Origin: Aquabacterium sp. A7-Y
GTDB taxonomy: Bacteria > Pseudomonadota > Gammaproteobacteria > Burkholderiales > Burkholderiaceae_C
DNA: 64,000 bases
NCBI RefSeq assembly: GCF_026153205.1
Contig: NZ_JAPFBW010000021.1
Location: 62,001-126,000, forward strand
Direction of reading: 5' to 3'
Position numbers and translations under genes: made by a program. Position 1 is the stretch's first letter. Every line of letters starts with the position of its first letter. Positions 27,600 through 38,964 of this stretch are shown piece after piece. The notes below the pieces were generated by a model. That model saw nothing but the letters and a program-made list of their open reading frames with translations, searched no databases and had not been told where the DNA came from.

Positions 27600-30500
27600 T
27601 CATGCAGCGGCAACTGCAGCCGCCGGCTCACGAAGGCGTCCTCCTCGCAACTGATAGGCCGCGCCGCCGAGCGGGACCGCCAGCGCCGCGGCGGCCAGCA
27701 GCAGTTGCAGCAGCGTGTCGAGAACCGCCCGGACTTCCGGGGGCGACTCGACCGGCCGAAGGCGGATGCCGCGTGGAGGCTCGGGCCGGGCGGCGGGCGC
27801 CTCGGTCGCTGGCGGCACGGCGGGGTGTTGCGCCCGCGCGGTCTCCGGCGGTGCGACGGGCGGCGGCGTCAGCGACTGCCGCACCCAACGCTGGACCTCC
27901 TGCGAGGCATCGGGCCGCGGCGCCGCCTTCTCGAGCGACCGCAACACGCCGGCCAGTTCGCGCCGCGTCTCGGCATCCGGCCGCCACCAGCCCTGCCGCT
28001 GCGCCTGCACCAGCCGCTCCAGGGCCTGGGCATACGCTTGCGGGTGGCTGCGCAGCCACTCGGGCAGCCCGAGGCGGTGGCGGTCGCGCACCAGGGTGTC
28101 GTAGAAGCCCTGCCAGTGGTCTTCGCGCACGCTGTCGCGTGCGACCTGCTGCCAGCCCCAGGCGAACTGCAGCGCCTTCACCACCTGCAGGGTGCCTGCA
28201 TACCCCTCGTCGCGCTGCGCCGCCAGCCAGCCGGGGTGCAGATAACGCGACTGCATCTCCAGGGCGATGCCCTGCGCGGCACTTTGCGTCAGGGTCTCGG
28301 CACCGTCCTCCAGCTGGTTGACGTACAGCGCCAGCGGCTCCTTGCGGCCGGCGCTGCGTGCCGCGGCCGCCAGGCCGCCGAGGTACTGGAACGGGTCGTC
28401 GGAACTCATCATTCCGTAGAGGTGGGAACTGCGTGACAGCAGCGCCGCGTCGGTGCGCCGCAGGTGGGCCGCGAAGGCCGCGCGGCCTGCCGTGCTGCCG
28501 GCGCCCTCGGCCAGCGGCGCGCCGTCGAGGAAAGGCTGGCTCATGCGCTCCAGGAACAGCCCGCCGAGGCGGCGGTCCTCACGCGCCAGGCCGTCGGACT
28601 GCACCGCCTCGGACAGCCCCGTCCCATAGTCGCCGGGGGCATTGCCGAAGGCGCGCACCCGGCCCAGGCGTTCGGCAGCCGGCAGCGTCACGCCCTGTCT
28701 CATCAGCTCGCGCGTGACGGCGCGGCTGGCCGCCGCGATGCCGCCCTCCGGCTCCGCGCGGCTGACCACTGCTACCGCCTGGTCCACCAGGGCCATCAGC
28801 GCCGGGAACTGGTCCCGGTAGGAACCGGTCACCGACAGCAGCACGTCCACACGCGGGCGGCCCAGTTGGGCAGCGGGCAGCAGGCGCACCGCCGTGGGCC
28901 GCCCGCTCGCGTCCCACACCGGCTCGACGCCGAGCGCCACCAGCGCCTGCGCCTCCTGGACGCCCTGATGGCGCAGCGTCTCGCCAGCCCACAGCGACAG
29001 CGCCAGCCGCTGCGGCGCCTGGCCGCCGTGCTCGCGCCGCCACTGCGCCAGCCAGTCGGCGAACAAGGCCTGCGCGGTCTCCCAGGCCTGGCGGGTCGGC
29101 AGGCGGCTGGGGTCCAGCCCGGTGAGGTTGCGGCCGGTCGGCAGGCTGTCCGGGTTGCGGATCGGATCGCCGCCATAGGCAGCGGGCAGGAAACGACCTT
29201 CCAGCGCGTGCAGCAGGCCCGGGATCTCGCCCTCGGTGGCGAGCAGGCGCTCCAGCGCCTGCGCGCGCAGGGCGAGCCCGCGCAGCGCCTGGCGGTCGAT
29301 GGGCTGGCGCGCCGCGCGGTTGGGCACCGGCCCGTCGGGCAGCGGCGGGCGCAGGTCAAGCGCGGCCGCGGCCTCGGCGTCCCGCAGGGCCACGTCCAGC
29401 CAGCGCGCCGGGCGCGATGTGGCCACCTTCGTGTAGTCGATCAAGAAGGCTTCGTCGATGTCCTCGCCCAGCGCCTCGATCAGCGGCTGGCGCAGCGCCT
29501 GCAGGATGGTCAGGCGGCGTGCCGCCGGCTCGGGCACCCGGCCGAACACCGCCAGGCCCTGCGGCTGGGCGTCCTGGGCCAGGCGGTCCAGCCACGGGTG
29601 CAGCTGCTCGATGAAGTGGGCGAAGTCGCCCTGGATGCGCTCGGCGCTCCAGCCCAGGTCGCGGTGCAGCTGATGCTCGACGAACTGAGCCAGCAGCGCC
29701 CGCTCCAGCGACTGCCGGGTCGGCCCCTCGGCGGCCGTCTCCCACTCGTGCATCAGCTCGTGCATGCGCGACATGCGGGCCTGGAAGCCGGCCGGCGCGA
29801 ACGACGGCGTGCGGTGGCTGACCATGGTCGCGCGGCCGCGTCGCTTGGCGGTCAGCGCCTCCCCGAGGTTGTCGACGATGTAGGGGTAGACCACCGGCAC
29901 GTCGCCCAGCGGCAGCAGCGCGTCGTCGTCCACCGACAGCGCACGCAGCTTGCCGTTGGCCCATTCCTGGGTGCCATGGGTGCCGAAGTGGATCAGCGCA
30001 TGCGCCTCGCGCGCCCACAGGTAGACCGCCAGGTAGTGGTGCGACAGCGGCACGCGGTTGCGGTGCGAGAAGCCGTACTGGCCGCGCCTGAGGGTCTCCT
30101 CGCGCGGCGGCTGCGGCAACACCGAGAGCTGACCCAGCTGCAGCCGCGGGATCACGAACACCGGCTCGCCCCCCTGCTGCAGCACGAAGCGGCTGCGCTC
30201 CGGTGCTCCCCAGTGCGCCAGGATGCGCTCGCGCACGGCCGGCGCCAGGGACTCGAACCAGGCGCGGTAGCGCGCCAGCGGCAAGGCCGCGGCATCGCCG
30301 CGGTCGAGCAGCTCACGCAGCTCGGCGCCCTCGTAGTAGGCCGCCAGCAGCGGCCCCAGCCGCCGCACCGCCTCCGCCTCCGAGAGGGGCTCGCTGCGGT
30401 AGCCGGCCTCGGCCAGGGCCTGAGTCACCCGTTCCAGGCTGCGCGGCACGTTCAGGAAGGACGCCCCGAAGTTGCTGGCGCCGGCCGGGTAGTTGTAGAC

Positions 30501-31688
30501 CATCGCGACCAGCCGCTTGTCGGCCGGCGGCGTGTCGCGCAGCGCCAGCAGGCGCTGCAGCTTGGCGATGACGGCGCGCGCCTGCGGCTCGATCAGCCGC
30601 GCGCCTTCACGCCGGCCGCCCTGGGCGGTGACGAGCAGCGGATCGATGCCGCCGGCCGCCTCGGGCTGGGCCAGGTAGAAGGGCACGTCGGCCAAGGCCA
30701 GGCCGTTCGGGTCGGCCTGCCAGGCGGCCGCGTCGCCGCCCCGGTAGGGCAGCGTGGCCAGCACCGGCGCGCCCCAGCGCTCGAACAGCGGCTGCAGCGC
30801 GGCGCCCGGGGTCAGCAACAGGTGGGTCACGATGGCGCGCGCGTGCAGGCGGCCGTCGACCTCGAGCAAGGGCCCCAGCGACGCCGCGTCGAGCGGCTGG
30901 CTGAAGGCGGCGTAGGGGGCGAAGCCGGCCGCCTCGAACAGGGCCAGCCAGCGGTCCAGCCAGGCGGTGCTGCCATCCACCAGGTGATGGCGGTGCACCA
31001 GCACCGCCACCGGCGCGCGGCCCGCGAACGCGGGATCAGCGGCCTGCCAGCGCGCCGCCGCCGCGGCGTCGGCCAGCAGGCCCGGCGCCCTCGGGTGGTA
31101 GAGGCCGCGGGCCGGAAAGGGCACGGGCGGCGGCAGCTCGGGCAGCGGCCGCCCGTGCGCCACGGCGGCGGCCAGCTCGAAGGCCAGTCGCCATTGGCCA
31201 GCACCGCCGGCGCGCAGATAGGCCGCGATGCGCTGAGCCGGGGCGCCGCCTTCGGCACGGTCGGTGGCAACCAGGCGTCCCGGGCGGCTCCGCTCGAAGG
31301 CCGCCAGCCCTTGCGAGAAGGCGCCGTCGATGCGCGCGCGCACCGCGGCATGCGGCGCGTCCACCCAGACCCAGTCCGCCGCGGCCAGCCCGGCGTCGAG
31401 CGACTGCCGCAGCGCCGCATCGTCGCCGCCGCCGCGCAGCGGCAGCTCGACATGGCGCAGCTCGAAGCCGGCCTGGCGCGCCAGCTCCTCCATCAGCGCG
31501 GTGCGCGCCGGCGGTGTGACGTCGCTGGTGAGCCAGACCAGCAGCGGCGCCGCCAGCACCGGCGCACCGGCCAGCAGCAGCGCGGCCCCGGCAAGGAGCG
31601 CGCGCAGCGTCCTCAGCAGCAGCGACGTCGGACGCAACCGGGCCGCCTGGCGCAAAGGCGCTGCGACTGGCGAGGCAGCGCCGCTCAC
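27600..31688 (-). CDS. cobN: Exported CobN/HmuS-like chelatase-family protein, C-terminally membrane anchored
   Basis: 1362 residues. The CobN/ChlH core is clear: ALIHFGTHGTQEWANGK, with LSVTGSYRDQFPALMALVD and MMSSDDPFQYLGGLAAA. Authentic aerobic CobN is a cytosolic ATPase-driven cobaltochelatase subunit without signal sequences. This protein has a signal peptide (about 20-47, LLLRTLRALLAGAALLLAGAPVLAA) and a C-terminal membrane helix (about 1322-1345, TLLQLLLAAAALAVPLGGAAY) after a Pro-rich linker, predicting a periplasmic domain tethered to the inner membrane. It starts with GTG overlapping the DUF2149 stop (GTGA). Together with an ExbB/ExbD-like pair and a cobalamin riboswitch, it more likely acts on corrinoid, cobalt or another tetrapyrrole in the periplasm. 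No cobS or cobT is nearby. Confidence 0.88.
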   Translation of the reverse strand: MSGAASPVAAPLRQAARLRPTSLLLRTLRALLAGAALLLAGAPVLAAPLLVWLTSDVTPPARTALMEELARQAGFELRHVELPLRGGGDDAALRQSLDAGLAAADWVWVDAPHAAVRARIDGAFSQGLAAFERSRPGRLVATDRAEGGAPAQRIAAYLRAGGAGQWRLAFELAAAVAHGRPLPELPPPVPFPARGLYHPRAPGLLADAAAAARWQAADPAFAGRAPVAVLVHRHHLVDGSTAWLDRWLALFEAAGFAPYAAFSQPLDAASLGPLLEVDGRLHARAIVTHLLLTPGAALQPLFERWGAPVLATLPYRGGDAAAWQADPNGLALADVPFYLAQPEAAGGIDPLLVTAQGGRREGARLIEPQARAVIAKLQRLLALRDTPPADKRLVAMVYNYPAGASNFGASFLNVPRSLERVTQALAEAGYRSEPLSEAEAVRRLGPLLAAYYEGAELRELLDRGDAAALPLARYRAWFESLAPAVRERILAHWGAPERSRFVLQQGGEPVFVIPRLQLGQLSVLPQPPREETLRRGQYGFSHRNRVPLSHHYLAVYLWAREAHALIHFGTHGTQEWANGKLRALSVDDDALLPLGDVPVVYPYIVDNLGEALTAKRRGRATMVSHRTPSFAPAGFQARMSRMHELMHEWETAAEGPTRQSLERALLAQFVEHQLHRDLGWSAERIQGDFAHFIEQLHPWLDRLAQDAQPQGLAVFGRVPEPAARRLTILQALRQPLIEALGEDIDEAFLIDYTKVATSRPARWLDVALRDAEAAAALDLRPPLPDGPVPNRAARQPIDRQALRGLALRAQALERLLATEGEIPGLLHALEGRFLPAAYGGDPIRNPDSLPTGRNLTGLDPSRLPTRQAWETAQALFADWLAQWRREHGGQAPQRLALSLWAGETLRHQGVQEAQALVALGVEPVWDASGRPTAVRLLPAAQLGRPRVDVLLSVTGSYRDQFPALMALVDQAVAVVSRAEPEGGIAAASRAVTRELMRQGVTLPAAERLGRVRAFGNAPGDYGTGLSEAVQSDGLAREDRRLGGLFLERMSQPFLDGAPLAEGAGSTAGRAAFAAHLRRTDAALLSRSSHLYGMMSSDDPFQYLGGLAAAARSAGRKEPLALYVNQLEDGAETLTQSAAQGIALEMQSRYLHPGWLAAQRDEGYAGTLQVVKALQFAWGWQQVARDSVREDHWQGFYDTLVRDRHRLGLPEWLRSHPQAYAQALERLVQAQRQGWWRPDAETRRELAGVLRSLEKAAPRPDASQEVQRWVRQSLTPPPVAPPETARAQHPAVPPATEAPAARPEPPRGIRLRPVESPPEVRAVLDTLLQLLLAAAALAVPLGGAAYQLRGGRLREPAAAVAAA

Positions 31689-32023
31689 GGCCGGCTCCCC
31701 GAAGCCGCGGGCTCCGGCAGGTAGACCACGCTGCCGTCGTCGAGCCGATAGGCGACCCCGGTACGCACGCCGTTGCCCGCGCCCGCGCTGCCGTCGCCGC
31801 GCAGCTTCACCTCGCGACCGTTCTCGCGCACGACGATCTCCATGTCGGGCTTGCCGGCGTTGCGGATCACGGTGACGGTCTCGCCCGCCTCGCGCTCAGC
31901 CCTCAGGGTCAGCGCGACCAGCAGCGCGGCCACCACGACCAGGAACACGTCGACCAGGTTGACGGCCGACAGCATCGGGTCGTCATCGTCCTCGCCCAGG
32001 GCCTTGAGAGGGTGGTGTCGCAT
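31685..32023 (-). CDS. DUF2149 (ExbD-like) membrane protein
   Basis: 112 residues. A short acidic cytoplasmic start (GEDDDDPML) leads into one membrane helix SAVNLVDVFLVVVAALLVAL with an Asp at residue 25. This matches the layout of ExbD/TolR, where a single N-terminal helix carries the proton-conducting Asp. The periplasmic remainder is beta-rich (VTVIRNAGKPDMEIVVREN). The start is ATG 32023, 11 bp after the ExbB-like stop. In this operon it would be the second half of a proton motor. Confidence 0.85.
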   Translation of the reverse strand: MRHHPLKALGEDDDDPMLSAVNLVDVFLVVVAALLVALTLRAEREAGETVTVIRNAGKPDMEIVVRENGREVKLRGDGSAGAGNGVRTGVAYRLDDGSVVYLPEPAASGSRP

Positions 32024-32033
32024 CGCCGGGCCC

Positions 32034-32501
32034 TCACTCGACCAGGCCGCGGGCCCGGCGCACGGCATGCAATTCCTCCAGCAGCCAGCGCCGGCGCAGC
32101 GAGTGCAGCGCCAGCGCGAGGGCCGCCGCGGCCAGGGCCAGCACCACGCCCGAGAAGGCGTTCCCGAAGCCCAACAGCGTGCGCCCGCCGTCGCCCGAGG
32201 CGACGCCGGCGAGGGCCGGCCCGAGCGGGATCATGGTGGCGATCAGGCCCAGCAGCGGCGCGATGCGAGCCAGCAGCCGCAGCGGCTCCAGCTGCCGCAA
32301 CGCGGCCAGCTCCAGCGCTTCGAGGGGGACCGAATCGCCTGCGGGCAGGGCCCGCCAGGCCGGATCGCGCCAGCGCTGCCAGGCCTCGGCCAGCGTGCGG
32401 CCGAGCGCCCACAGTGCGGCCGCGAAAGCGCCCAGCACCCCCAGCGACACGGGCCACAGCAGCCATTGCGCGAGCTGCGCCATGCCGGTTTCGATGATCA
32501 T
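32034..32501 (-). CDS. MotA/TolQ/ExbB-type proton channel protein
   Basis: 155 residues, shorter than ExbB (about 240), with three membrane segments: LLWPVSLGVLGAFAAALWAL, LARIAPLLGLIATMIPLGPAL and AFSGVVLALAAAALALAL. The second and third helices carry the TolQ/ExbB pattern (IAPLLGLIATMIPLG; TLLGFGNAFSGVVLA). A ribosome site GAGGTG precedes ATG. This is the first gene of the riboswitch-controlled operon and would form the stator with the DUF2149 protein. Confidence 0.9.
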   Translation of the reverse strand: MIIETGMAQLAQWLLWPVSLGVLGAFAAALWALGRTLAEAWQRWRDPAWRALPAGDSVPLEALELAALRQLEPLRLLARIAPLLGLIATMIPLGPALAGVASGDGGRTLLGFGNAFSGVVLALAAAALALALHSLRRRWLLEELHAVRRARGLVE

Positions 32502-32972
32502 CGCGACACCTCGGAGAAACGCAGGAGCGGCGGCCGGCCGAAATGGAAAGGCGGGTTGCGGACAGGCCGTCAGCTCGAAGTGAGCGCCCTGCCGCTTCCC
32601 CGCGGCCCGGCGCAATGCGGCCACGCGCCAGGCGTGGCCCCCCGTTGGCCGGTCTCCGGGCTGGCAGCCGTGGCGCCCGTGTCCTTCCCGGCCGTTTCAG
32701 GCCAGTGGACGCCGGACAGGCGCTGGAGACGACGCAGAGTCTCCGGCTGCTTACCGTTGCGGGGGCAGCTCGGCTTCAGGCCCGCGCCGCGGGCCTGTGC
32801 CGATTCCCGTTTCACGGTGCCGGCAGAAGAGCCGGCACGCGCACCAACGGCGGCGAATTTACCTCATCTGCCCGGCGCATCGGCGGGCGGCATCGGCACC
32901 ACGTCCCCGCGCGGGGCGCCCGAAGCTGGTGTACCTTGTCGACTGCATCTCCGCCCCATCCCTGCCACCGCC
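32502..32972. other. Divergent regulatory region of the cobN-like operon and the FdhF-like gene
   Basis: 471 bp without a protein gene. Most of it is the cobalamin riboswitch (32646-32845). A further perfect stem, GGCCACGC (32619-32626) with GCGTGGCC (32632-32639), lies just downstream of the aptamer and may be the expression platform. There is no T-run after it, so control may be translational or Rho-dependent. The promoter of the FdhF-like gene must lie between 32846 and 32972. Confidence 0.6.
32646..32845 (-). promoter_or_regulatory. Cobalamin (B12) riboswitch
   Basis: Read on the minus strand, the conserved blocks come in canonical order: the P2 hairpin GCCGGC/GCCGGC with ACCGTGAAACGGGAATC, then CTGCCCCCGCAACGGTAA (32769-32752), CCGGGAAGGACACGGGCG, and the B12 box AGCCCGGAGACCGGCC (32662-32647). 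It is oriented to control the ExbB-like/DUF2149/CobN-like operon, whose first start is about 145 bp further. In this class, adenosylcobalamin or a related corrinoid normally lowers expression. Confidence 0.93.
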
Positions 32973-35299
<2,327 letters not shown>

Positions 35300-35303
<4 letters not shown>

Positions 35304-36097
35304 CCACCTCTGCCCTGCCCCCGCCGGTCGGCGACCGCCCGGTGCGCCGCACGCAAAACGGCAGCAGCCATCCCGCCACCGACCAGCTGGCCTCCGAAGT
35401 GCCGGTGGCCTTGAGCTTCAACGGCGTGTCGCATGCGGTGATGATGGCCACGCCCGCCGATCTGGAGGACTTCGCGCTCGGCTTCGCACTGTCCGAGGGC
35501 TTGATCGCGAGCCCCGCGCAGTGTTACGGCATGGAGCTGGCGAGCGGACCGCTGGGCTGCGAGCTGAGGCTGGAGATCGCCTCGCGCGCCTTCGATGCGC
35601 TGAAGCGCCGCCGGCGCTCGCTGGAAGGCCGCACCGGCTGCGGCCTGTGCGGCATCGAGAGCCTGGCGGCGCTGGACCTGCAGCCCGAGCCGCTGCCCGC
35701 CGAGCGGGCCCTGCCCGGCCTGGGCGTCACCGACGTGCTGCAGGCCTTCGAGCAGCTGAGCGCGAGGCAGCCGCTCAGCGCCCTCACCGGCGCCTGCCAT
35801 GCGGCCGGCTGGGCCCTGCCGGACGGCCGGCTGCTCGAGGTGGCCGAGGACGTCGGCCGCCACAACGCGCTGGACAAGCTGATCGGCCGGCTGGCGCGCC
35901 AGGGCCTGCTGGACCAGCCCGGTTTCGTGATCGTCTCCAGCCGCGCCAGCTACGAACTGGTGCGCAAATGCGCGCGCCTGTCGCTGCCGGCGCTCGCCGC
36001 CATCTCGGCGCCGACCACCTTGGCGGTCGACATCGCCCGGCAGGCCGGGCTCAGGCTGTTCGGCTTCTGCCGCGAGAACGGCGCGGTGGAGTACTGA
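35300..36097 (+). CDS. fdhD: Formate dehydrogenase accessory sulfurtransferase FdhD
   Basis: 265 residues. FdhD passes sulfur from IscS to the Mo cofactor of FdhF-type enzymes, which is essential for activity. The catalytic cysteine loop is TGCGLCG (C114, C117). Also seen are TGACHAAGW, EDVGRHNALDKLIG and SSRASYELVRKC, family hallmarks. The start is inferred as TTG 35300, overlapping the previous stop (TTGA). No ATG occurs until about residue 47 in a conserved part, so a TTG start is the best fit. The coupling says that the FdhF/YdeP-like protein is the client. Confidence 0.92.
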
Positions 36098-36106
36098 AGC
36101 GCCGGC

Positions 36107-37255
36107 TCAGGCGTCGAGGGCCGGGCCCTTCGCAACCGGCGGATTGAGCGGCCCGTGCACGCGGTCCGGCAGGAGGCGCTGCAGCCAGCGCGCGATCAGG
36201 CCGGTGAAACCGAAAAACAGCAGCGCCCCGATCACGTTGAAGGCAACGTGCGCGTTCGCGATCTGCTGCGCTACCGTGCCGGCGGACGCTTGCGCGAACC
36301 AGGCCATCGGTCCGATCAGCATCAGCCCCAGCAAGGCGGAGGCGATGTTGAAGCCGAGGTGGAAGAGACCGGCCCGCAAGGCCGCGGCGGAGCGCCCGAG
36401 GCTGGCAACCAGGGTGTCGGCGCAGGTGCCAATCTCGGCGCCCAGCATCAGCGCCAAGCCGGTCTCCAGACTGATCAGCTGCTGGCTCGCCATCACGATC
36501 ACGATGCCCATCATGGCCGAGGACGACTGGATCGCCACCGTCGCCGCCGCGCCCGCGGCCAAACCCAGCAGCGGCTGCTCGAAGTTGCGCAGCCAGTCCT
36601 TCACGCCGGCATGATCCCCCAGCGGCTCCATCGCCAGGCCGATCACATGGAGCGCGAACAGCACCATACCGACGCCGAACACCACCTCACCCCAGCGCCG
36701 CCCGTTCACGCTGCGCCCCAGCAGCACCCCGCCCAGCCCGCCGGCCATCAGCAGGGGCGGCAGCGCTTCGGCGTTCAGCGCGAACAACTGGCTGGAGAAG
36801 GTGGTGCCGATGTTGCTGCCCAGGATGATGGGCAGGCTGGCGGCAAAGCCGAGCAAGCCCGCATCCACCAGTGCGATCAGCAGGACGATGGTCGCCGAGG
36901 AGGAATCGAGCACCAGGGTGACGCCGGTGCCGCACAGCAAACCCCTGAGCCGGTTGTCTGAGCTGCGGCGCAGGATCTCGCGCAACCGCTCGCTGCCGAC
37001 CTCGCGCAGGCGCTGGGACAAGGCCCGCACGCCCCACAGGAACAAGACCAGGCCCGCGACGAAGGTGGACCCCATGGAGATCCAGTCGATCTCGCTGCCG
37101 TCCGCTCGGGCGAAGGCGGTGCTCGGCACACTGCCTGCAAGGAGCGCCAAAACTGCCGGACGGATGCCGCAGGAAATGCGGCCGAGCGCCTCGACCGGCC
37201 GGCCGCTGGCGGGGCAGGACGGCAAGCGGATGCAGGTGCGCAGAGTCGATGCCAT
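36107..37255 (-). CDS. Na/Pi cotransporter family protein (NptA/YjbB type)
   Basis: 382 residues. Na+-coupled phosphate carrier with two inverted repeats, each carrying the SSSA-type motif: LDSSSATIVLLIALVDAG and IQSSSAMMGIVIVMAS. Other family segments are LPIILGSNIGTTF and LMLGAEIGTCADTLV. There is no C-terminal PhoU-like domain, unlike longer relatives. ATG 37255 has AGGGGGA upstream. A Pho-box-like sequence lies about 51 bp upstream on the same strand, in accord with phosphate control. E. coli YjbB exports Pi; the direction here is unknown. Confidence 0.9.
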   Translation of the reverse strand: MASTLRTCIRLPSCPASGRPVEALGRISCGIRPAVLALLAGSVPSTAFARADGSEIDWISMGSTFVAGLVLFLWGVRALSQRLREVGSERLREILRRSSDNRLRGLLCGTGVTLVLDSSSATIVLLIALVDAGLLGFAASLPIILGSNIGTTFSSQLFALNAEALPPLLMAGGLGGVLLGRSVNGRRWGEVVFGVGMVLFALHVIGLAMEPLGDHAGVKDWLRNFEQPLLGLAAGAAATVAIQSSSAMMGIVIVMASQQLISLETGLALMLGAEIGTCADTLVASLGRSAAALRAGLFHLGFNIASALLGLMLIGPMAWFAQASAGTVAQQIANAHVAFNVIGALLFFGFTGLIARWLQRLLPDRVHGPLNPPVAKGPALDA

Positions 37256-37305
37256 GGCAGCGTCCCCCTGGGAAGTGGTGGAGCGGACCACGCTAGAGAG
37301 CCCGG

Positions 37306-37323
37306 GTGACGGTTCGGTGACAG
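37306..37323 (-). promoter_or_regulatory. Candidate Pho box upstream of the Na/Pi transporter
   Basis: Minus strand reads CTGTCAC-CGAA-CCGTCAC, two 7-mers 11 bp apart as in the PhoB consensus (CTGTCAT, 4-bp spacer, repeat). It lies 51 bp from the start codon, and also faces the divergent CYTH-CHAD gene. Confidence 0.6.
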
Positions 37324-37442
37324 GGGATTGCCCTGTGGTGTGGTGCGCGGCTTGCTTCCGTGCACCTCGTGGCCGCCTCGGCGGGCAGCGCTGGCCAGGC
37401 CGCGCCGGCGCGACCGGCGCCCCGGCCACCAAGGAGGATCCG

Positions 37443-38945
37443 ATGTCCGAATTCGAACTCAAGTTCGAGGTGCCGGCCGACTGCCGCGACCGCCTGGAGG
37501 CGGCGCTGCAACGCGGCCACTGGACGGCCACGCGCTTGCAGGCCGATTACTTCGACACGCCCGACGGCCGGCTGGCGCGCGACGGCCTCTCGCTGCGTGT
37601 GCGCAAGGAGGGCCGCCGCTGGGTACAGACGCTGAAGGCGGCCGGTCCCAGCCAGGTCGAGCGGCTCGAACACGAGGTCGCGCTGCAGGCGCCGCCCCGC
37701 GGTCAGGGCCCGAGCGTGGACCCTGGGCTGCACGCTGACACGCCCGCCGGCGAATTGCTGAAGCGGTGCCTGCAGCCCGATGGCGCGCCGCACGGCGCCG
37801 CGCTGCCGCCGCTGCAAAACCGCTACCGCATTGACGTCTCGCGCCAGACGCGCGAGCTCCGGGTCCCGGGTGGTGGCCTGGTCGAGCTGGCTTTCGATGA
37901 GGGGTGCATCCGTGCCGGCGAGCGCGAGCAGCCCTTGTGTGAAATCGAACTCGAGCTCAAGCGAGGCCCCCGCGAAGCCGTGTTGAAGATCGCGCGGCGC
38001 TGGGCGGTGCAGCACGGCCTCTGGCTCAACGTGATCTCCAAGGGCCAGCGCGGCGAGCGCCTGGCACGCGGCGCGGCGCACGGGCCCGTGGTGAAGGCCC
38101 ACCCGCCCGGCCGCGGCCGGCCCCGCAACGGGGACGCGGAGGTCCGGGCCGTGGTCGGTGCCTGCCTCGACCAGATCCTTCCGAACGCCAGCGAGGTGGG
38201 CCAGGGCCGCTACAACGAGGACCACGTGCACCAGCTGCGCGTGGGGATACGGCGCTTGCGCACGGCGCTGCGCGAGCTGGGGCCGCTATCGCCTGCCGTG
38301 AAGCCGGAGTGGGAGGCGCCGCTCTCCCGCGTGTTCCAGGCGCTCGGCGAGTTCCGCGACCGCGACACGGTGCTCAAGGCGGTCCAGCCGCAACTCGCCT
38401 CGGCCGGCGCTCCGCCCATCGACATGCCGGAGCCCGGCAAGGTCGCCGACCCGGCCCGGGTGATCCAGGACACCGGGTTCCAGACGACACTCCTGGAATT
38501 GATCGAGTTCAGCGTCGCGGCACCGTCGGACGCCGGGCCCGCCGGCACGCCGAAGGCGACGCGGGAGGCCGCCGGTCGGCGCATCCGCAAGCTGCACCGC
38601 CAGGTGGTGCGCGACGGCAAGCGCTTCACCAAGCTGGACATCACCTCGCAGCACCGGGTGCGCAAACGCCTGAAGCGGCTGCGCTACCTGGCCGAGTTTG
38701 TCGCCCCGCTGTTCGGCGAAGGGGCGGTCGAGGACTACCTCGCCCACCTGCGCCCGGCCCAGGACGCCCTGGGCCTGCACAACGACGATGCGGTCGCGCT
38801 GGCGCACTACCGCGAGGCGGCGGCCCGGGACCCGCGCGCCTGGTTCGCGATCGGCTGGCTGAGCGCTCGCAGCGAACTCACCGCCCTGCACTGCCGCAAG
38901 GCACTCAAGGTCGTCGCCGAGGCCCCGCGTTTCTGGAAGAAGTGA
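37443..38945 (+). CDS. CYTH and CHAD domain-containing protein
   Basis: 500 residues. The N-terminal CYTH domain (about 1-205) starts with the ExExK-type motif EFELKFEVPAD and has YFDTPDGRLARDGLSLRVRKEG and CEIELELKRG, the Glu-rich tunnel that binds triphosphates. The C-terminal CHAD domain (about 235-500) has VHQLRVGIRRLRTALREL and RHRVRKRLKRLRYLAEFVAPLFG-like helices with conserved His and basic residues that bind polyphosphate. A strong ribosome site (AAGGAGG) precedes ATG. Such proteins are associated with polyphosphate granules. It is divergent from the Na/Pi carrier and shares its control region. Confidence 0.93.
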   Translation: MSEFELKFEVPADCRDRLEAALQRGHWTATRLQADYFDTPDGRLARDGLSLRVRKEGRRWVQTLKAAGPSQVERLEHEVALQAPPRGQGPSVDPGLHADTPAGELLKRCLQPDGAPHGAALPPLQNRYRIDVSRQTRELRVPGGGLVELAFDEGCIRAGEREQPLCEIELELKRGPREAVLKIARRWAVQHGLWLNVISKGQRGERLARGAAHGPVVKAHPPGRGRPRNGDAEVRAVVGACLDQILPNASEVGQGRYNEDHVHQLRVGIRRLRTALRELGPLSPAVKPEWEAPLSRVFQALGEFRDRDTVLKAVQPQLASAGAPPIDMPEPGKVADPARVIQDTGFQTTLLELIEFSVAAPSDAGPAGTPKATREAAGRRIRKLHRQVVRDGKRFTKLDITSQHRVRKRLKRLRYLAEFVAPLFGEGAVEDYLAHLRPAQDALGLHNDDAVALAHYREAAARDPRAWFAIGWLSARSELTALHCRKALKVVAEAPRFWKK

Positions 38946-38964
38946 GCGGCCCCCGGGCTTCTCG

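Noticed and set aside
28464-31724. A 1086-codon open frame on the plus strand through the cobN-like gene
   Set aside because: It lies wholly antisense to a gene with conserved CobN motifs. Its translation is Arg/Gln/Ala-rich with no domain, a typical artefact of high GC.
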